This document shows positions 1 to 10,799 of a stretch of DNA of 64,000 nt, piece by piece. This DNA is from Phocoena phocoena. Its lineage: Eukaryota; Chordata; Mammalia; Artiodactyla; Phocoenidae. The stretch covers positions 50,857,124 through 50,921,123 of the forward strand of contig NC_089226.1 in the NCBI RefSeq assembly GCF_963924675.1. Reading direction: 5' to 3'. The notes beneath the pieces are model-generated. The model did not search any database. It was not told where the DNA came from and worked only from the letters and a program-made list of their open reading frames with translations. Every line of letters begins with the position of its first letter. The first letter of the stretch is position 1. Both the position numbers and the translations under genes were made by a program.

Positions 1-1130
1 CTGGAAGACAGGAAGCTAGAACTCTTTCATCTTCACTAAATGTTAATTGAGCCCCTGATATATGCAGAGCAATAGGTGTATAAGAAAGATGAACAAGAAC
101 ACTTTCATGATGGTATTCACCACGTAGTGGGGTACAAAAGTTAAACAAATCAGCTATAACACAATAGGTTAAGTGCTATGAAAGAAGTAGCCCATGCTTA
201 TTCAAATTTGTTCAGTAGACAGCTAGCTCCTTCTGGTCTCAGTTAGTGATACTTGATGGTACTGCCTTTGATGGGCACATAGTGGCCTGGACCATGGATT
301 GTGAAAGTGTCAGGGCTGCCAGGCTGTCAGTAGCTTAAGTGAGAACTATGAGGAAATACAGAGTAATAAATGTTAAGTATGCACAGGAAATTGAGGCTGA
401 GTCATTGCTGCCATAGAGAAAATAGAGATTTGTCTAGATGTTCCTATCACAGTGATTTTGTTGTCCACTGAATGACATACATTTATAACCATTTTATTAC
501 TTGATAACATCACAATTTTAAATAAATCTTTTCAGCAGTAATGAGCTTAAAAAGGCAAAATAATTTGTGTAAGAATTTATAATTTCTCAAAAAAGCTGAT
601 AATGAAATATAATTAGGACAAAATATTTTGAGGCCCTAAATAACTGTCATGGGAGTTGTAATAATACCAATGGCCACATAAAAGCCAGAAGACAATAGCA
701 CTGCTGAAGAAGCATCAGCATTTACTTTAGCAGTTTGTTTTTATTTTAGAAGATTAAGCTTGAAAACATCAGTTTAATACATACAATGGCAGAAGGTGCC
801 TTTATACATCACAATGTGAAGCATAACTATCGATGACCTCAGACAATTGTTCTTCTAAATTGTGCTCACTTTTCAGTATTCTTGTAGATGTATATAAAGT
901 GTAGTAAGAGCTAGTAATCCATTGGTTCTACTTGCAGAAGAACCTCATACATAATTAAACGTGATGTCAGTTTTTTATCACTTGTGTCCAAGTCTTCAAA
1001 TAGAAAATCAATGAATCTGTTTCCAGTCATGGTTTTTATCCAGTTATAGAATTAACACAAAGTTTTTGAAATTCATTCTGTTAAAAGGGAAGTAACTGAT
1101 ACTATTTTGAATTCTTCTGTAAATTCGGTT
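1..1130. other. Unassigned AT-rich sequence
   Basis: No open frame with a recognisable product, no RNA gene and no clear repeat is visible. The stretch near 40-80 faintly resembles the L2/MIR motif around a 'ttgagc...tatgcag' core, but it is too short to call. Confidence 0.5.
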
Positions 1131-1145
1131 AAAAAGTTAAACATG

Positions 1146-1345
1146 GGGCTTTCCTGGTGGCGCAGTGGTTGAGAGTCCGCCTGCTGATGCAGGGGACACA
1201 GGTTCGTGCCCCAGTCCGGGAGGATCCCACATGCCACGGAGTGGCTGGGCCCGTGAGCCATGGCCGCTGAGCCTGTGCGTCCGCAGCCTGTGCTCCGCAA
1301 TGGGAGAGGCCACAACAGTGAGAGGCCCACGTACCGCAAAAAAAA
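1146..1345 (+). mobile_element. CHR SINE (tRNA-derived), young copy
   Basis: This is a short non-coding retrotransposon transcribed by RNA polymerase III and mobilised by L1 proteins. The tRNA-like head has an A-box region at about 1156-1168 and a B box, GGTTCGTGCC, at 1201-1210. The element ends in an A tail. A perfect 15-bp target-site duplication, aaaaagttaaacatg, flanks it at 1131-1145 and 1346-1360 (its first A's may belong to the tail). The perfect duplication and near-consensus body indicate a recent insertion. Open frames read through it on either strand (for example 1165-1464 plus) are not genes. Confidence 0.97.
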
Positions 1346-1738
1346 AAAAAGTTAAACATGAAGATAAAATTGTTTCTGCATTGATATTTCATATAAAAAT
1401 TCCTTTGAACATCACTCAACTACTAAATTTGAAAACTTGGGGACTAGATTCCATAGGTCACTAAATTATTAAATTAAAAAAATTAAGGAAGAGATATGTA
1501 CTTATCACTGGTGTTGGTGCACAAATAATTTATTAATTTATCCAATCAAGCTGCCATATTTACAAAAGCATAAACTGGGGATGTCAAAACTTAAAATATG
1601 TTTACATATAAACTAACTTCAAAATTTTAATGACAAACTGATGTTGACTAAAAAAAGCTTCAACGTTGATTGTGATGTACATAATATCTCTTTCCTGATA
1701 TTTATCAACAAATACAAGGTATTTGTATTAGAGGTGTT

Positions 1739-3020
1739 CTAAATGTAAGGCCAGACACTATAAAACTCTTAGAGGAAAACATAGGCAGAACACTCTATGA
1801 CATAAATCACAGCAAGATCCTTTTTGACCCACCTCCTAGAAAAATGGAAATAAAAATAAACAAATGGGACCTAATGAAACTTCAAAGCTTTTGCACAGCA
1901 AAGGAAACCATAAACAAGACAAAAAAACAACCCTCAGAATGGGAGAAAATATTTGCAAATGAAGCAACTGACAAAGGATTAATCTCCAAAATATACAAGT
2001 AGTTCATGCAGCTCAATATCAAAAAAACAAAAAACCCAATCCAAAAATGGGCAGAAGACCTAAATAGACATTTCTCCAAAGAAGACATACAGATTGCCAA
2101 CAAACACATGAAAGGATGCTCAACATCACTAATCATTAGAGAAATGCAAATCAAAACTACAATGAGGTATCACCTCACACCAGTCAGAATGGCCATCATC
2201 AAAATTCTACAGAAAATAAGTGCTAAAGAGGGTGTGGAGAAAAGGGAACCCTCTTGCAGTGTTGGTGGGAATGTAAATTGATATAGCCACTATGGAGAAC
2301 AGTATGGAGGTTCCTTAAAAAACTAAAAATAGAACTACCATACAACCCAGCAATCCCACTACTGGGCATATACCCTGAGAAAACCATAATTCAAAAAGAG
2401 TCATGTATCACAATGTCCGTTGCAGCTCTATTTACAATAGCCAGGACATGGAAGCAACCTAAGTGTCCGTCGACAGATGAATGGATAAAGAAGATGTGGC
2501 ACATATATACAATGGGATATTACTCAACCATAAAAGGAAACAAAATTGAGTTATTTGTAGTGAGGCGGATGGACCTAGAGTCTGTCATACAGAGTGAAGT
2601 AAGTCAAAGTGAAAAACAAATACCATATGCTAATACATATATATAGAATCTAAAAAAAAAAATTATATGGTTCTGATGAACCTAGGGGCAGGACAGGAAT
2701 AAAGACACAGAGGTAGAGAAGGGACTTGAGGATGTGGGGAAGGGGACGGGTAAGCTGGGACGAAGTGAGAGAGTAGCACTGACATATATACACTACCAAA
2801 TGTAAAATAGATAGCTAGTGGGAAGCAGCTGTATAGCACAGGGAGATCAGCTCGGTGCTTTGTGACTGCCTAGAGGGGTGGGATAGGGAGGGTGGGAGGG
2901 AGACACAAGAGAGAGGAAATGGATATATGTATGCATACGGCTGATTCACTTTGTTGTACAGCAGAAACTAACACAATATTGTAAAGCAATTATACTCCAA
3001 TAAAGATGTTTAATAAATAA
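1739..3020 (+). mobile_element. 5'-truncated L1: ORF2 C-terminus and 3' UTR
   Basis: Translation gives the C-terminal part of L1 ORF2, recognisable by [15 protein letters not shown] near 1870 and [17 protein letters not shown] near 2060-2110. It is followed by the 3' UTR of the younger L1 family in this window, which carries a CTAGGGGCAGGACAGGAATA block at about 2682-2701, and ends in AATAAAG and an A-rich tail near 3000-3020. Several stops break the frame (for example TAG at about 2000). No convincing target-site duplication was found. It is dead and 5'-truncated. Confidence 0.93.
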
Positions 3021-3030
3021 ATAAATTAAA

Positions 3031-4386
3031 TTAATTTGAGGTCTTAATTTTGCTTGTATTTTGAACAAAATCGGTTGGGGATCTTTAATCAAAATATTCA
3101 GTGAGTAGAGATTCTAAATCTTCCACTTTTTAAGCTTTTGTGGAATTGCATTTATTGAAGACAAAATTTGAAAAGGGGAAAACATGAAGTTGATCTGTAC
3201 AAAAACAAGGGAGGGACTAAAAATTTGAACTAGTTGTTGAACAATTATAAATCAACAATGATAATTTTATATTAAATTGGGAATATATGAACTTGAGAGG
3301 AAGTTTTTTTTTAATTGGATATTATATTTTAATTGTGTATGCTTATACTTTGGCCAGAATGTAAGAAAGATAAAAAAACCTACAATATTAATGCTTTAAA
3401 TTTGACAAAACATTAAAAACAATTATAAACAAATACTTATATGATGATGTTTTTCTTGTAAATATGATAGTACAAAGAGTTTTTAAGTGAAGGCAAAAAG
3501 ACAATAGCTGTTAATATATTTGAGCAAATATATTAATACCTTTCAATTAGCAAAATTTTAAAACTAGAACATCTGTTTAGCAGAATTTTCTTTCAGTTGA
3601 CTGTGTAACTCAGCACCCACAGAAAATATTTTTCAATGAAAATTGTTATATTCATATTATATAACTACAAATGATAAATAAACATGTTATATTAATATTT
3701 AAACAAAAATCTTAATATAAGTAAGTGGAAAGATTATAACTATAAAATGCAGTGTTAAAGAAGATTGTAGGAAAGCTTATGACAGATGATTAATTAATAA
3801 GGCTGTCTTATTAAAAAGTGTTCTATTTTACCCCAGAAGCATATCTACTGCAGAGTATTAGAAACAGATATGACTAAGAAAATGATTAAAGTATATGAAT
3901 ATATACCAAAATAATTATTCCTCTGCTATTACTATTATTTAGATAAGCAATATATAGGTGTTTAAAATATATATTTGCTTTAATTTATATGAATTTATTA
4001 TTTACTTTTTAGAAAAAGTTATGAAAATAGGTTATAAATCGAATATGAAATTGTATCACACCTCTTACAAAATATCTTGGTTTGGGAGGTAGATTACAGG
4101 GTTATGCTACATGTAGGAAACAGAATGTGCTTAGGAATTGAGGCAAAGATTTCAGCATATTCTGGGATATTTTATGAGAGCTTCATGTAATTTGAAGTGA
4201 AAATTTCACACTTTCTGAAAATTTGGGGATTTTTTCGCTGAGGCTAAAATACGTTTTTTTTAAATATTTCACTTATATTTATAGAAATCTTCCTCATTTC
4301 TCACTAAACATTTGTTGTTCTCACAATTTAGATAGTCTAGGCTGGAACAATTTTTCAATAAACCTACAATTATCTCATATGGAATC
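3031..4386. other. Unassigned AT-rich sequence
   Basis: Very AT-rich DNA. I recognise no gene, RNA or repeat family. Confidence 0.5.
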
Positions 4387-4400
4387 TGTCCTCTAATCTT

Positions 4401-4576
4401 TTTTTTACATTGAAGCATAGTTGATTTTACAATGTTGTGTTAGTTTCAGGTATACAGCAAAGTGATTCAGTTATATATATATATATTCTTGTTCAGACTC
4501 TTTTCCATTATAGGTTATTTTAAGATGTTGAATATATCAATAGTTCCCTGTGCTATAAAGTAGGACCTTGTGTATT
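4401..4576 (-). mobile_element. Short L1 3' end, minus strand
   Basis: The plus strand reads poly-T followed by the reverse complement of a cetartiodactyl L1 3' end (TTGAAGCATAGTTGATTTAC-like block, then GTGCTATA...GTAGGACCTTG). It is flanked by a perfect 14-bp duplication, tgtcctctaatctt, at 4387-4400 and 4577-4590. That is direct evidence for a severely 5'-truncated insertion of about 176 bp. An internal (TA)n run sits near 4472-4486. Confidence 0.92.
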
Positions 4577-4590
4577 TGTCCTCTAATCTT

Positions 4591-5779
4591 ATTATAGGAC
4601 TTGTTGATAGAAATCAAAGGGACAGGGAGAAAATGGCATTCTATTTCAAACAATAACACACCCAGTACTGTAATATGCTATTGCACAGGAATGAGATTTG
4701 GATATATTGTTTTTGGCAACTGGCTCCTGTCCTTGGGTCAATCCTGTTTTCAAATGTTTGGAGTCATTCCTAACTTGGGGTGAGCGGGTGGAAGGATTTT
4801 TGAGACCCTGACAAGGAAAGATCATGAAATTGGAAGGCTGAGGGTACATCCTGGAATCCCCAGTACTCTCCTAACACAATCTCCTTGGTGAATCTAACAG
4901 GTGCTAAGTCCTTGAGAGATTTGTGGAAATGTCTCTGGAATGCCTGATCATTTAGCTGAGGAAATCAAGGCTCAGCACATTAAAGGGGGAAAAATTTGGA
5001 GATGGTATGTGTCACTCCAAAGACTGACACATGGCAGTAGCAAAATATTGCAATAATACATTGTTTGAAGTGCTTTACAATATACAGAGCGGGATCTGTT
5101 TATAATTCTATGAATTTGGAAAATTAATGGACATGTCTTCTACCTAGACCCATGCCTACCATCTAGTAACTACTATTTTTCAATAAGTTGTCAAATGCTG
5201 GAATTAGATAAATATTCGTATTTTCAGAAAAGTCTAGTATAATTGTTGACTTTGAACCTAGATACCTAATATAATCAATGCTCTTCCTCTATACTAAGGT
5301 AGGCATTAGATGTAAAAGTCAGAATCTTTACAAATTTTCACCAGAATATAGCTATTTTTATCTCAGAAAAAAATCTGTCAATCTAAAGGTTTGTTTTCGT
5401 TTTTCTCCATTATATCAAATAACCAGCTGGACTTTTTCCCCCCATTGAATTGAATAAATTGAATTTAAATAAATTTGAATACATTGGAGTGGTTTTCATT
5501 CACAACCTTATTTTGTCAATAGATGCTCTTATTTAAAAATTTTTCAATAAACGAGACCATATGACTTGGGGGGCTCAAATACAAAGATAACTAATTGCTT
5601 TGTGTATAAAATGGAATTAGCTGATTTAAATAGATGTGTGGATATAATTAAAACATTATATTAGTACATTTACATAGCTGTAGAGCTTTTTCATCAATAT
5701 TGTTAACCTCAAGGTTGTAAGTATGTGTAATTGGTTTAGCTTCTATTAAAATAATTAGATTACAGTGATGCAATTTTGA

Positions 5780-5780
<1 letters not shown>
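4591..5780. other. Unassigned sequence
   Basis: I recognise no gene or repeat family. Short open frames at 4601-4783 (plus) and 4646-4849 (minus) overlap each other and show no protein signature. Confidence 0.45.

Positions 5781-5829
<49 letters not shown>
5781..5829. repeat. (TG)n microsatellite
   Basis: An uninterrupted dinucleotide run of about 24 TG units. It is likely to vary in length between individuals. Confidence 0.98.
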
Positions 5830-5832
<3 letters not shown>

Positions 5833-6059
5833 GGAATTAATTTTTAGCAACTGGCTTCCTCATAGATTCTATCAGCATTGTAATTTGAATTTTGCTTCCA
5901 GAAAGTTACTAATAACACAGGTTTGCAAGCTCTGTTGCTTGAATTGTTCTATTTGACAGAGAACACCACATTCTGTACTGTCAGAGAGCTGATAAACTCT
6001 GATCTGGACCACATTCAAACGTATATTTTAAACATCAAATATCAAAGTATAATTGTCCT

Positions 6060-6286
6060 ATTGAATTATTATGTCGTACACCCGAAACTAATATGTATCA
6101 ATTATATCTCAATAAAAAATGGGAGAGTATGAGGGTATGTTATGGGGCAATAGAAATATTGTCTATCATGATTGTGTTGGTGGTTATAACACTATACACT
6201 CTATGTTTGTCGAAACTCACTGACTTATATACTTAAAATCAGTGAAATTTTTGTTATGTGCATTGGACCTCTATAACATTTTTTTT
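6060..6286 (+). mobile_element. L1-type 3' UTR retroinsertion with target-site duplication
   Basis: The start resembles an L1 3' terminus (GTACACCCGAAACTAATATG followed by CTCAATAAAAAA). The remainder resembles another L1 3' end (CTTAAAATCAGTGAAATTTT then a T/A-rich end). A perfect 16-bp direct repeat, aaagtataattgtcct, lies at 6044-6059 and 6287-6302. That supports one insertion event even though the body looks like two L1 3' ends in tandem. The exact subfamily is not assigned. Confidence 0.75.
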
Positions 6287-6302
6287 AAAGTATAATTGTC
6301 CT

Positions 6303-7555
6303 CTTCAAAGCTGATATAATGATAGTTCTAACTGGCAATTTACATATTGCCAAAAGAGACAAAATAAGTCACTCTTGCTTTTGTGCCCCTACTGTGTTTG
6401 TACAGTCTTTTGTTATGGAAACTTCAACACTTTATTTCATTTCTAATTTTACATGCCAGTTTCCCATTAGGAGTCTGCCACATCCTTTATGGTGGTTTAG
6501 CTCGTGTTTATCACATTATGTTTAACCATGGCACATTTTATGGCCACATTTTATATATATATCTACTAAAGAGAGACGGTATTTCCTTCTTGATTGCAAA
6601 TAATTCTCTATATTTTCCCAATTTTTTTCATTTTGCCCAATTTCCTTCTTGTATTCGTTATTTTTCTTCTCCATTTCTTTCCTTCATATTTTATTTGATC
6701 ATAAGCTCTTTTTTTGCTAAGTACTGTAGGGAGGACTTTCAGAAGTATGTCCTATATTTGGGAATTTGTAGCTTGAGCTGAAGGTACAAAATCAGTCAGT
6801 GCTTTTCAACACATGCACGTGCACACACACATATACAACACATACACAATATACCACACTATACCAAGTTTAATAAAGCAGAAGAAAAGTTGATTGTCTC
6901 AGTTCCCATTTTTTAGCAGATTAAATTTGCCCTATAAAGGTTCAAGGTAAGACAGAGGCCAAGATTTCCAACTCGAAAACTCTCATTAGCCATATGTAAA
7001 CATGGCTATTTATATATTTGTATAATATCAAATGTAATTATTTTATCCCTATATACATAACATATGTAGTTCTCCATTAGCCACCACTGCTTTTCCACTT
7101 ATCCTCACTTTTCAATGTTTCTTGAAATCTCCTCTCCACTGTAGCCTGACCACTCTCATGATTTCCTTTCCAATTTTTGTGTTTGCTTGTTATATTTTTA
7201 ATCCCCTTCCTAGGCAATTTTGTTTGGTTTAATACAGGAAAACAGTAAAAGAAAATGTCCTGACCCTCAAACTTAGGATAAGTGTCTTAGTTTCATTTCT
7301 GCTTTTTACCTGTTTTTGTAAAATTCACTCTGATTCTCTAGGTGTCTTATCATCGTCCATACACTCAGAATGACAACTCTGTCCACCTCACACTGAAGTT
7401 GTGAAGATTAAATCAGGCAATGGACTGGCGTTGGTGAGTGAACTGTGTGACTTCAAACTGCCTTCCTTCCACTGTGCAGTCCTGCCTCTTTCATAGACTA
7501 TCACCTTTTTAATGTGGGAAGCCTGTATTAACGCTATTGTGGTAAAACTTCCTTT
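6303..7555. other. Unassigned sequence with a CA-rich patch
   Basis: No recognisable gene. A 132-codon open frame at 6383-6781 (plus) is T-rich and hydrophobic with no domain I recognise, so chance is the simplest explanation. A short impure CA-rich patch lies at about 6819-6860. Confidence 0.45.
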
Positions 7556-7653
7556 GATTCAGCAAATATTCATTGGGGCTCTATTCTGTGCCAGGTGCTA
7601 ATTTAGGTGTTGGGGATATAGTAGTGAACAAACAGAAAAGTTTGCTTTGCTTC
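7556..7653 (-). mobile_element. L2 LINE fragment, left part
   Basis: The segment contains the familiar minus-strand L2 end pattern: AGCAAATATTCATTGGGGCT, GTGCCAGGTGCTAA, then GGGGATATAGTAGTGAACAA. It stops at the LTR that begins at 7654 and appears to continue at 8103. L2 is an ancient mammal-wide LINE and is inactive here. Confidence 0.75.
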
Positions 7654-8102
7654 TGTTAAAAAACAAATTTCAACTGAGTAAATCTTAAAGATCACATTGG
7701 CTTTATTCAGTGATTCATGAATTAGGCAGCATACAATCTAGCAGATAGAAAGGAGCCCAAAAGAGCTTTCAGTGATTCATGAATTAGGCAGCATACAATC
7801 TAGCTGATAGAAAGGAGCCCAAAAGAGCTGTACAAGGCAAGACATTTTACAGGCAGAAGGGAGCAGGAACAAGGAAGAGTACTAGGGTGAAAAGCAGGTT
7901 GGTTATTGTACAGTAACTTTCCTTATAGGGAATGGGGCGGATTTATCAGGCATATTACCTAACTAATGCTAATCAAGAGATTCCTGATTGACTAGTTTAA
8001 GAGTCCATTTCCGGGATAGCTGAAACTAATTAAGTTAAGTCTTGGTTTGGTGACATGGGTTTTAGCATAAATAACTCCATATTGGGCCAGTTATCTTTAA
8101 CA
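7654..8102. mobile_element. Solo LTR-like element inserted in L2
   Basis: The unit begins TGTTAAA and ends TTTAACA, the perfect terminal inverted repeat expected of a retroviral-type LTR. It interrupts an L2 fragment that continues on the far side. It is 449 bp including an internal 62-bp tandem duplication, so the ancestral unit was about 387 bp. The flanks give at best a degenerate 4-bp duplication (cttc/cttg). No gag, pol or env sequence is attached, so it looks like a solo LTR left after recombination. Family is not assigned. Confidence 0.7.
7706..7829. repeat. 62-bp tandem duplication inside the LTR
   Basis: Two head-to-tail copies, 7706-7767 and 7768-7829, differ at one base (ctagcagata versus ctagctgata). 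Such high identity inside an old LTR indicates that the duplication is much younger than the insertion. Confidence 0.97.
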
Positions 8103-8260
8103 CTTGAAGCAACAAAGTAGAGGTGAAGAAACAACACTGAATGTGTAGCAGAATAAAGAAAAAGATAATTTTGTATAGTGATAAGTGCTATGAGGTCATT
8201 GCAACAGGGTGATGTGACAGAGAGGGCCTAGAAGGAAGAAGAGTGAGAATACTACCCTGA
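8103..8260 (-). mobile_element. L2 LINE fragment, right part
   Basis: Sequence including GTGATAAGTGCTATGAGGTC and CAGGGTGATGTGACAGAGAG matches what I expect to follow the left L2 part. This supports one L2 copy split by the LTR. Confidence 0.65.
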
Positions 8261-9790
8261 GATATTGGTAACCGTGTAGTGTAACCTGAAGTTAATTTTT
8301 GGATAAGTTTTCGTTGTTGTAAACTAAAACTTTTATTCCCTTTCATTTATTAAAATTGAATGTAGGCATAGTGTAAGTTTCTTTTTAATTTGGTTGTTCT
8401 TTATTGATGTTTCTTATGCAGGATTAGGAAAGTACACTTTAAAAAATTCTTTAAAATTAGGTAGTCTCATGCCCAGTTCTGTTCTATTCCTATTCAAACT
8501 CTCAGATTTTTTATTTATACATTTGGGAAAACTTTAACTTGCAAAATGCCTAGCATGAAACCAATATTTGACAAAGGTTTGTTTCCTTCGTTTTATGTCC
8601 TTAAATTTCATGGCTCCCTAAATTTTTTTATTCCTTAGTTTTCACAGGTCCCTAACATTCTATGATATATAGTGCCATCTCCTATCTAATACACGAATCC
8701 ATTCTAAAATCTTCCATTTATTTCAATTCCAAAACCATGCTTACTCATGGCCATTCAATCTCTGTTTTAATATATTCACTGAAGAGAAAACACATTTTTT
8801 ATAACTTCTATTCAGTGGTCCATTGTGTCTTGTTTGAGACTGGGAATAGGAGAGGCATAATATGGTTTAGAATCATTAATTGAAGTAGGATAGATTATTA
8901 ATACACATTATTATTAGAATTTATACTATATTATGAATACAAAATATTATATAATGTTATTAAAATACTAATTGGATATAGTATTACAGGTTTTTATTAT
9001 TGTTTCCCAATTCTTTAAATGATATTTTCCACTATTTAAAGAGACAAGTGTTTCTGATGGGATTAATGGTGAAACACAGGTGAGACGCTAAGGAGAAAAG
9101 AAGCTCATTTCTTTGTGGAAAAATCTATTGTTTTAGTAACTGCTATATTTGAAAACGCTGACAGCCAGTTCCTTTATTCAAAAACATTTATTCCTATATG
9201 TTCTGCTGTCCCACAGCATAAAAATTACCTATTGGGAGACATTGCTTCAGGCAATAATGAAACCATAAATCTGTTAGCCTCCATTAAGGTCCCTGGAAAT
9301 ACACAAGAACTTTAGGGACTGTTGTTTCTCTGAAAAGTGTAAAATCATCATTTTTGTTGATATTCATTTAAATCAGGCAAGTTTCTCCACTTGGGGCAGG
9401 ATTGTTTTGATAGAACTAAGTCATGAGGTCTCTAATCCACAGCAGTTGGAGACACTTTGATTGAATAAAGCAATTATGTTCCGGAAAATAAGATTGCTTG
9501 ACAAAGAGCATCTAAAATGCCTATTAGATGGCGTTTGCATTTGGAGATCACTTGCACTCTAGGCAAGCAATGATGCTCTGACCATTTGATTTCTTTTTTT
9601 TTTTTTCTAACTGGCAAACCTCTAGAAGAGATTATGTGGAAGAGATATAGAGGTAGTGTACATGTCTCCTTACTGCTTCTTAATTTCCCTAATAAAAGAC
9701 GGCTATTTTTCTCTTATTAAAATGGGAAAACTTACAACTCCACAAGCAGGAATAGAAACATAGGGAATTAGATTGATTTATAATGTTGCA
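8261..9790. other. Unassigned, largely non-repetitive sequence
   Basis: No repeat family is recognised. The part at 9050-9590 has more balanced composition than its surroundings and includes a 66-codon open frame (9115-9315) without a recognised domain. It also has an octamer-like GTTTGCAT at about 9532-9539. It could be ordinary single-copy DNA or a conserved non-coding element. A poly-T run is at about 9593-9606. Confidence 0.4.
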
Positions 9791-9794
9791 CCAT

Positions 9795-9912
9795 ATGGGA
9801 AACGGTATTGACTTGGAATTAGAAAAACTGGGTTCAGATTACCTTTCTAACCTTTATTAGCTATGGGAAATTCTGGCCTGCCTGAGCCTGTTTTCTCACC
9901 TATGGAAAAAAA
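9795..9912 (+). mobile_element. MIR SINE fossil
   Basis: The order GGGTTCAGATTACC, then TTAGCTATGGGAAATTCTGG, then GTTTTCTCACCTATGGAAAA follows the MIR core region. It ends in an A run. Ancient and diverged. Confidence 0.65.
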
Positions 9913-10294
9913 AAAAAAAGTAAGAGTCACCTTTCACCCAATGGAAGAATTGCTAGATCACTGCTCATTGATTCTTTTGTATCAAGACTCTGAAACCAGT
10001 CTTTAGGCTCAAGGAAGCCTAAGAATACTTCTTCCTTTGGATAGGACTAAATACGTAGCCTATATTTATTATAATTTTGAATCTGCTTTTAACTTTCTAT
10101 CCTTTTGAGTGTTTCTTTATCCATAATTGTTCAGAAAGTGTTCCAAAGAATGCTCGAAGCCTCTCTCTTTAGTCTTAGTTTAGATAGGTTCATTTAATTT
10201 TAAAGATATTCTGTTATTAGTTATGCAGAGGTACAAGGGGTGATAAATGAAGGAAATAGTAAATATGAAAGAGTTTATAAAGTCAGAAGAGATT

Positions 10295-10490
10295 TGATAT
10301 TTCTTGAGCATCTACTGTATTTGTACCTCCTTTTACTCTTTGCAGTAATTCTGTGAGATGGTTTTGGAAAAACAGAGGACTAAGAGTTAGGTGACTTGTC
10401 TAAAGTAAGACATATACAGTGGAAAGATGGAATTTGAATTCAAGTTTTTCTGAAGGCAAAGACCATGTGTATTATATTATACCATTTTGC
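10295..10490 (-). mobile_element. MIR SINE fossil, minus strand
   Basis: The plus strand shows the reverse MIR pattern: GAGCATCTACTGTATTTGTA, AATTCTGTGAGATGG, AGGTGACTTGTCTAAAGTAA, and a degenerate ATTTGAATTCAAGT. Confidence 0.65.
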
Positions 10491-10664
10491 CCAGTGGGAA
10501 TGGCAACTTCATGATCTTTTGTAATTATAACCTTTACTGCTTATGGCTTTATACTCTTTTATTTCTCAGGGTATAATCAACTAGACTGTTAATCTCTTCT
10601 CTAGATCCGAATGAACCATTCCTTCTTTATTCCTACTCCCAAGCCTGTGGTTCATCAGAATGAT

Positions 10665-10795
10665 ATAGTGTAAAATACTAGCAATAAGACAGACCTCAGT
10701 TGGACTTCTGGTTCTGGTACTTACTAATTGTGAATTTGGGAGTCACCTGGCTCAATCTGATAGGCAGTTTTCTTTTCTATAAACTTCTGACAGTA
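10665..10795 (+). mobile_element. Probable MIR SINE fossil
   Basis: The stretch TGGTACTTACTAATTGTGAA, then GGGAGTCACCTGGCTCAATC, then GTTTTCTTTTCTATAAA resembles the MIR centre. Divergence is high. Confidence 0.5.
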
Positions 10796-10799
10796 TTTA

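Noticed and set aside
1146..1215. tRNA-like sequence with A and B boxes, a possible tRNA gene
   Set aside because: It is the head of the CHR SINE: followed by a non-tRNA body and A tail, flanked by a target-site duplication, and repeated at many positions.
6383..6781. 132-codon open frame
   Set aside because: T-rich, hydrophobic by composition, no domain or start context. Such lengths occur by chance in AT-biased DNA and no homology is recognised.
7706..7829. Regularly repeated units that might suggest a CRISPR-like or satellite array
   Set aside because: Only two adjacent copies without spacers, in mammalian DNA within an LTR. It is a simple tandem duplication. The same holds for 31426-31569.
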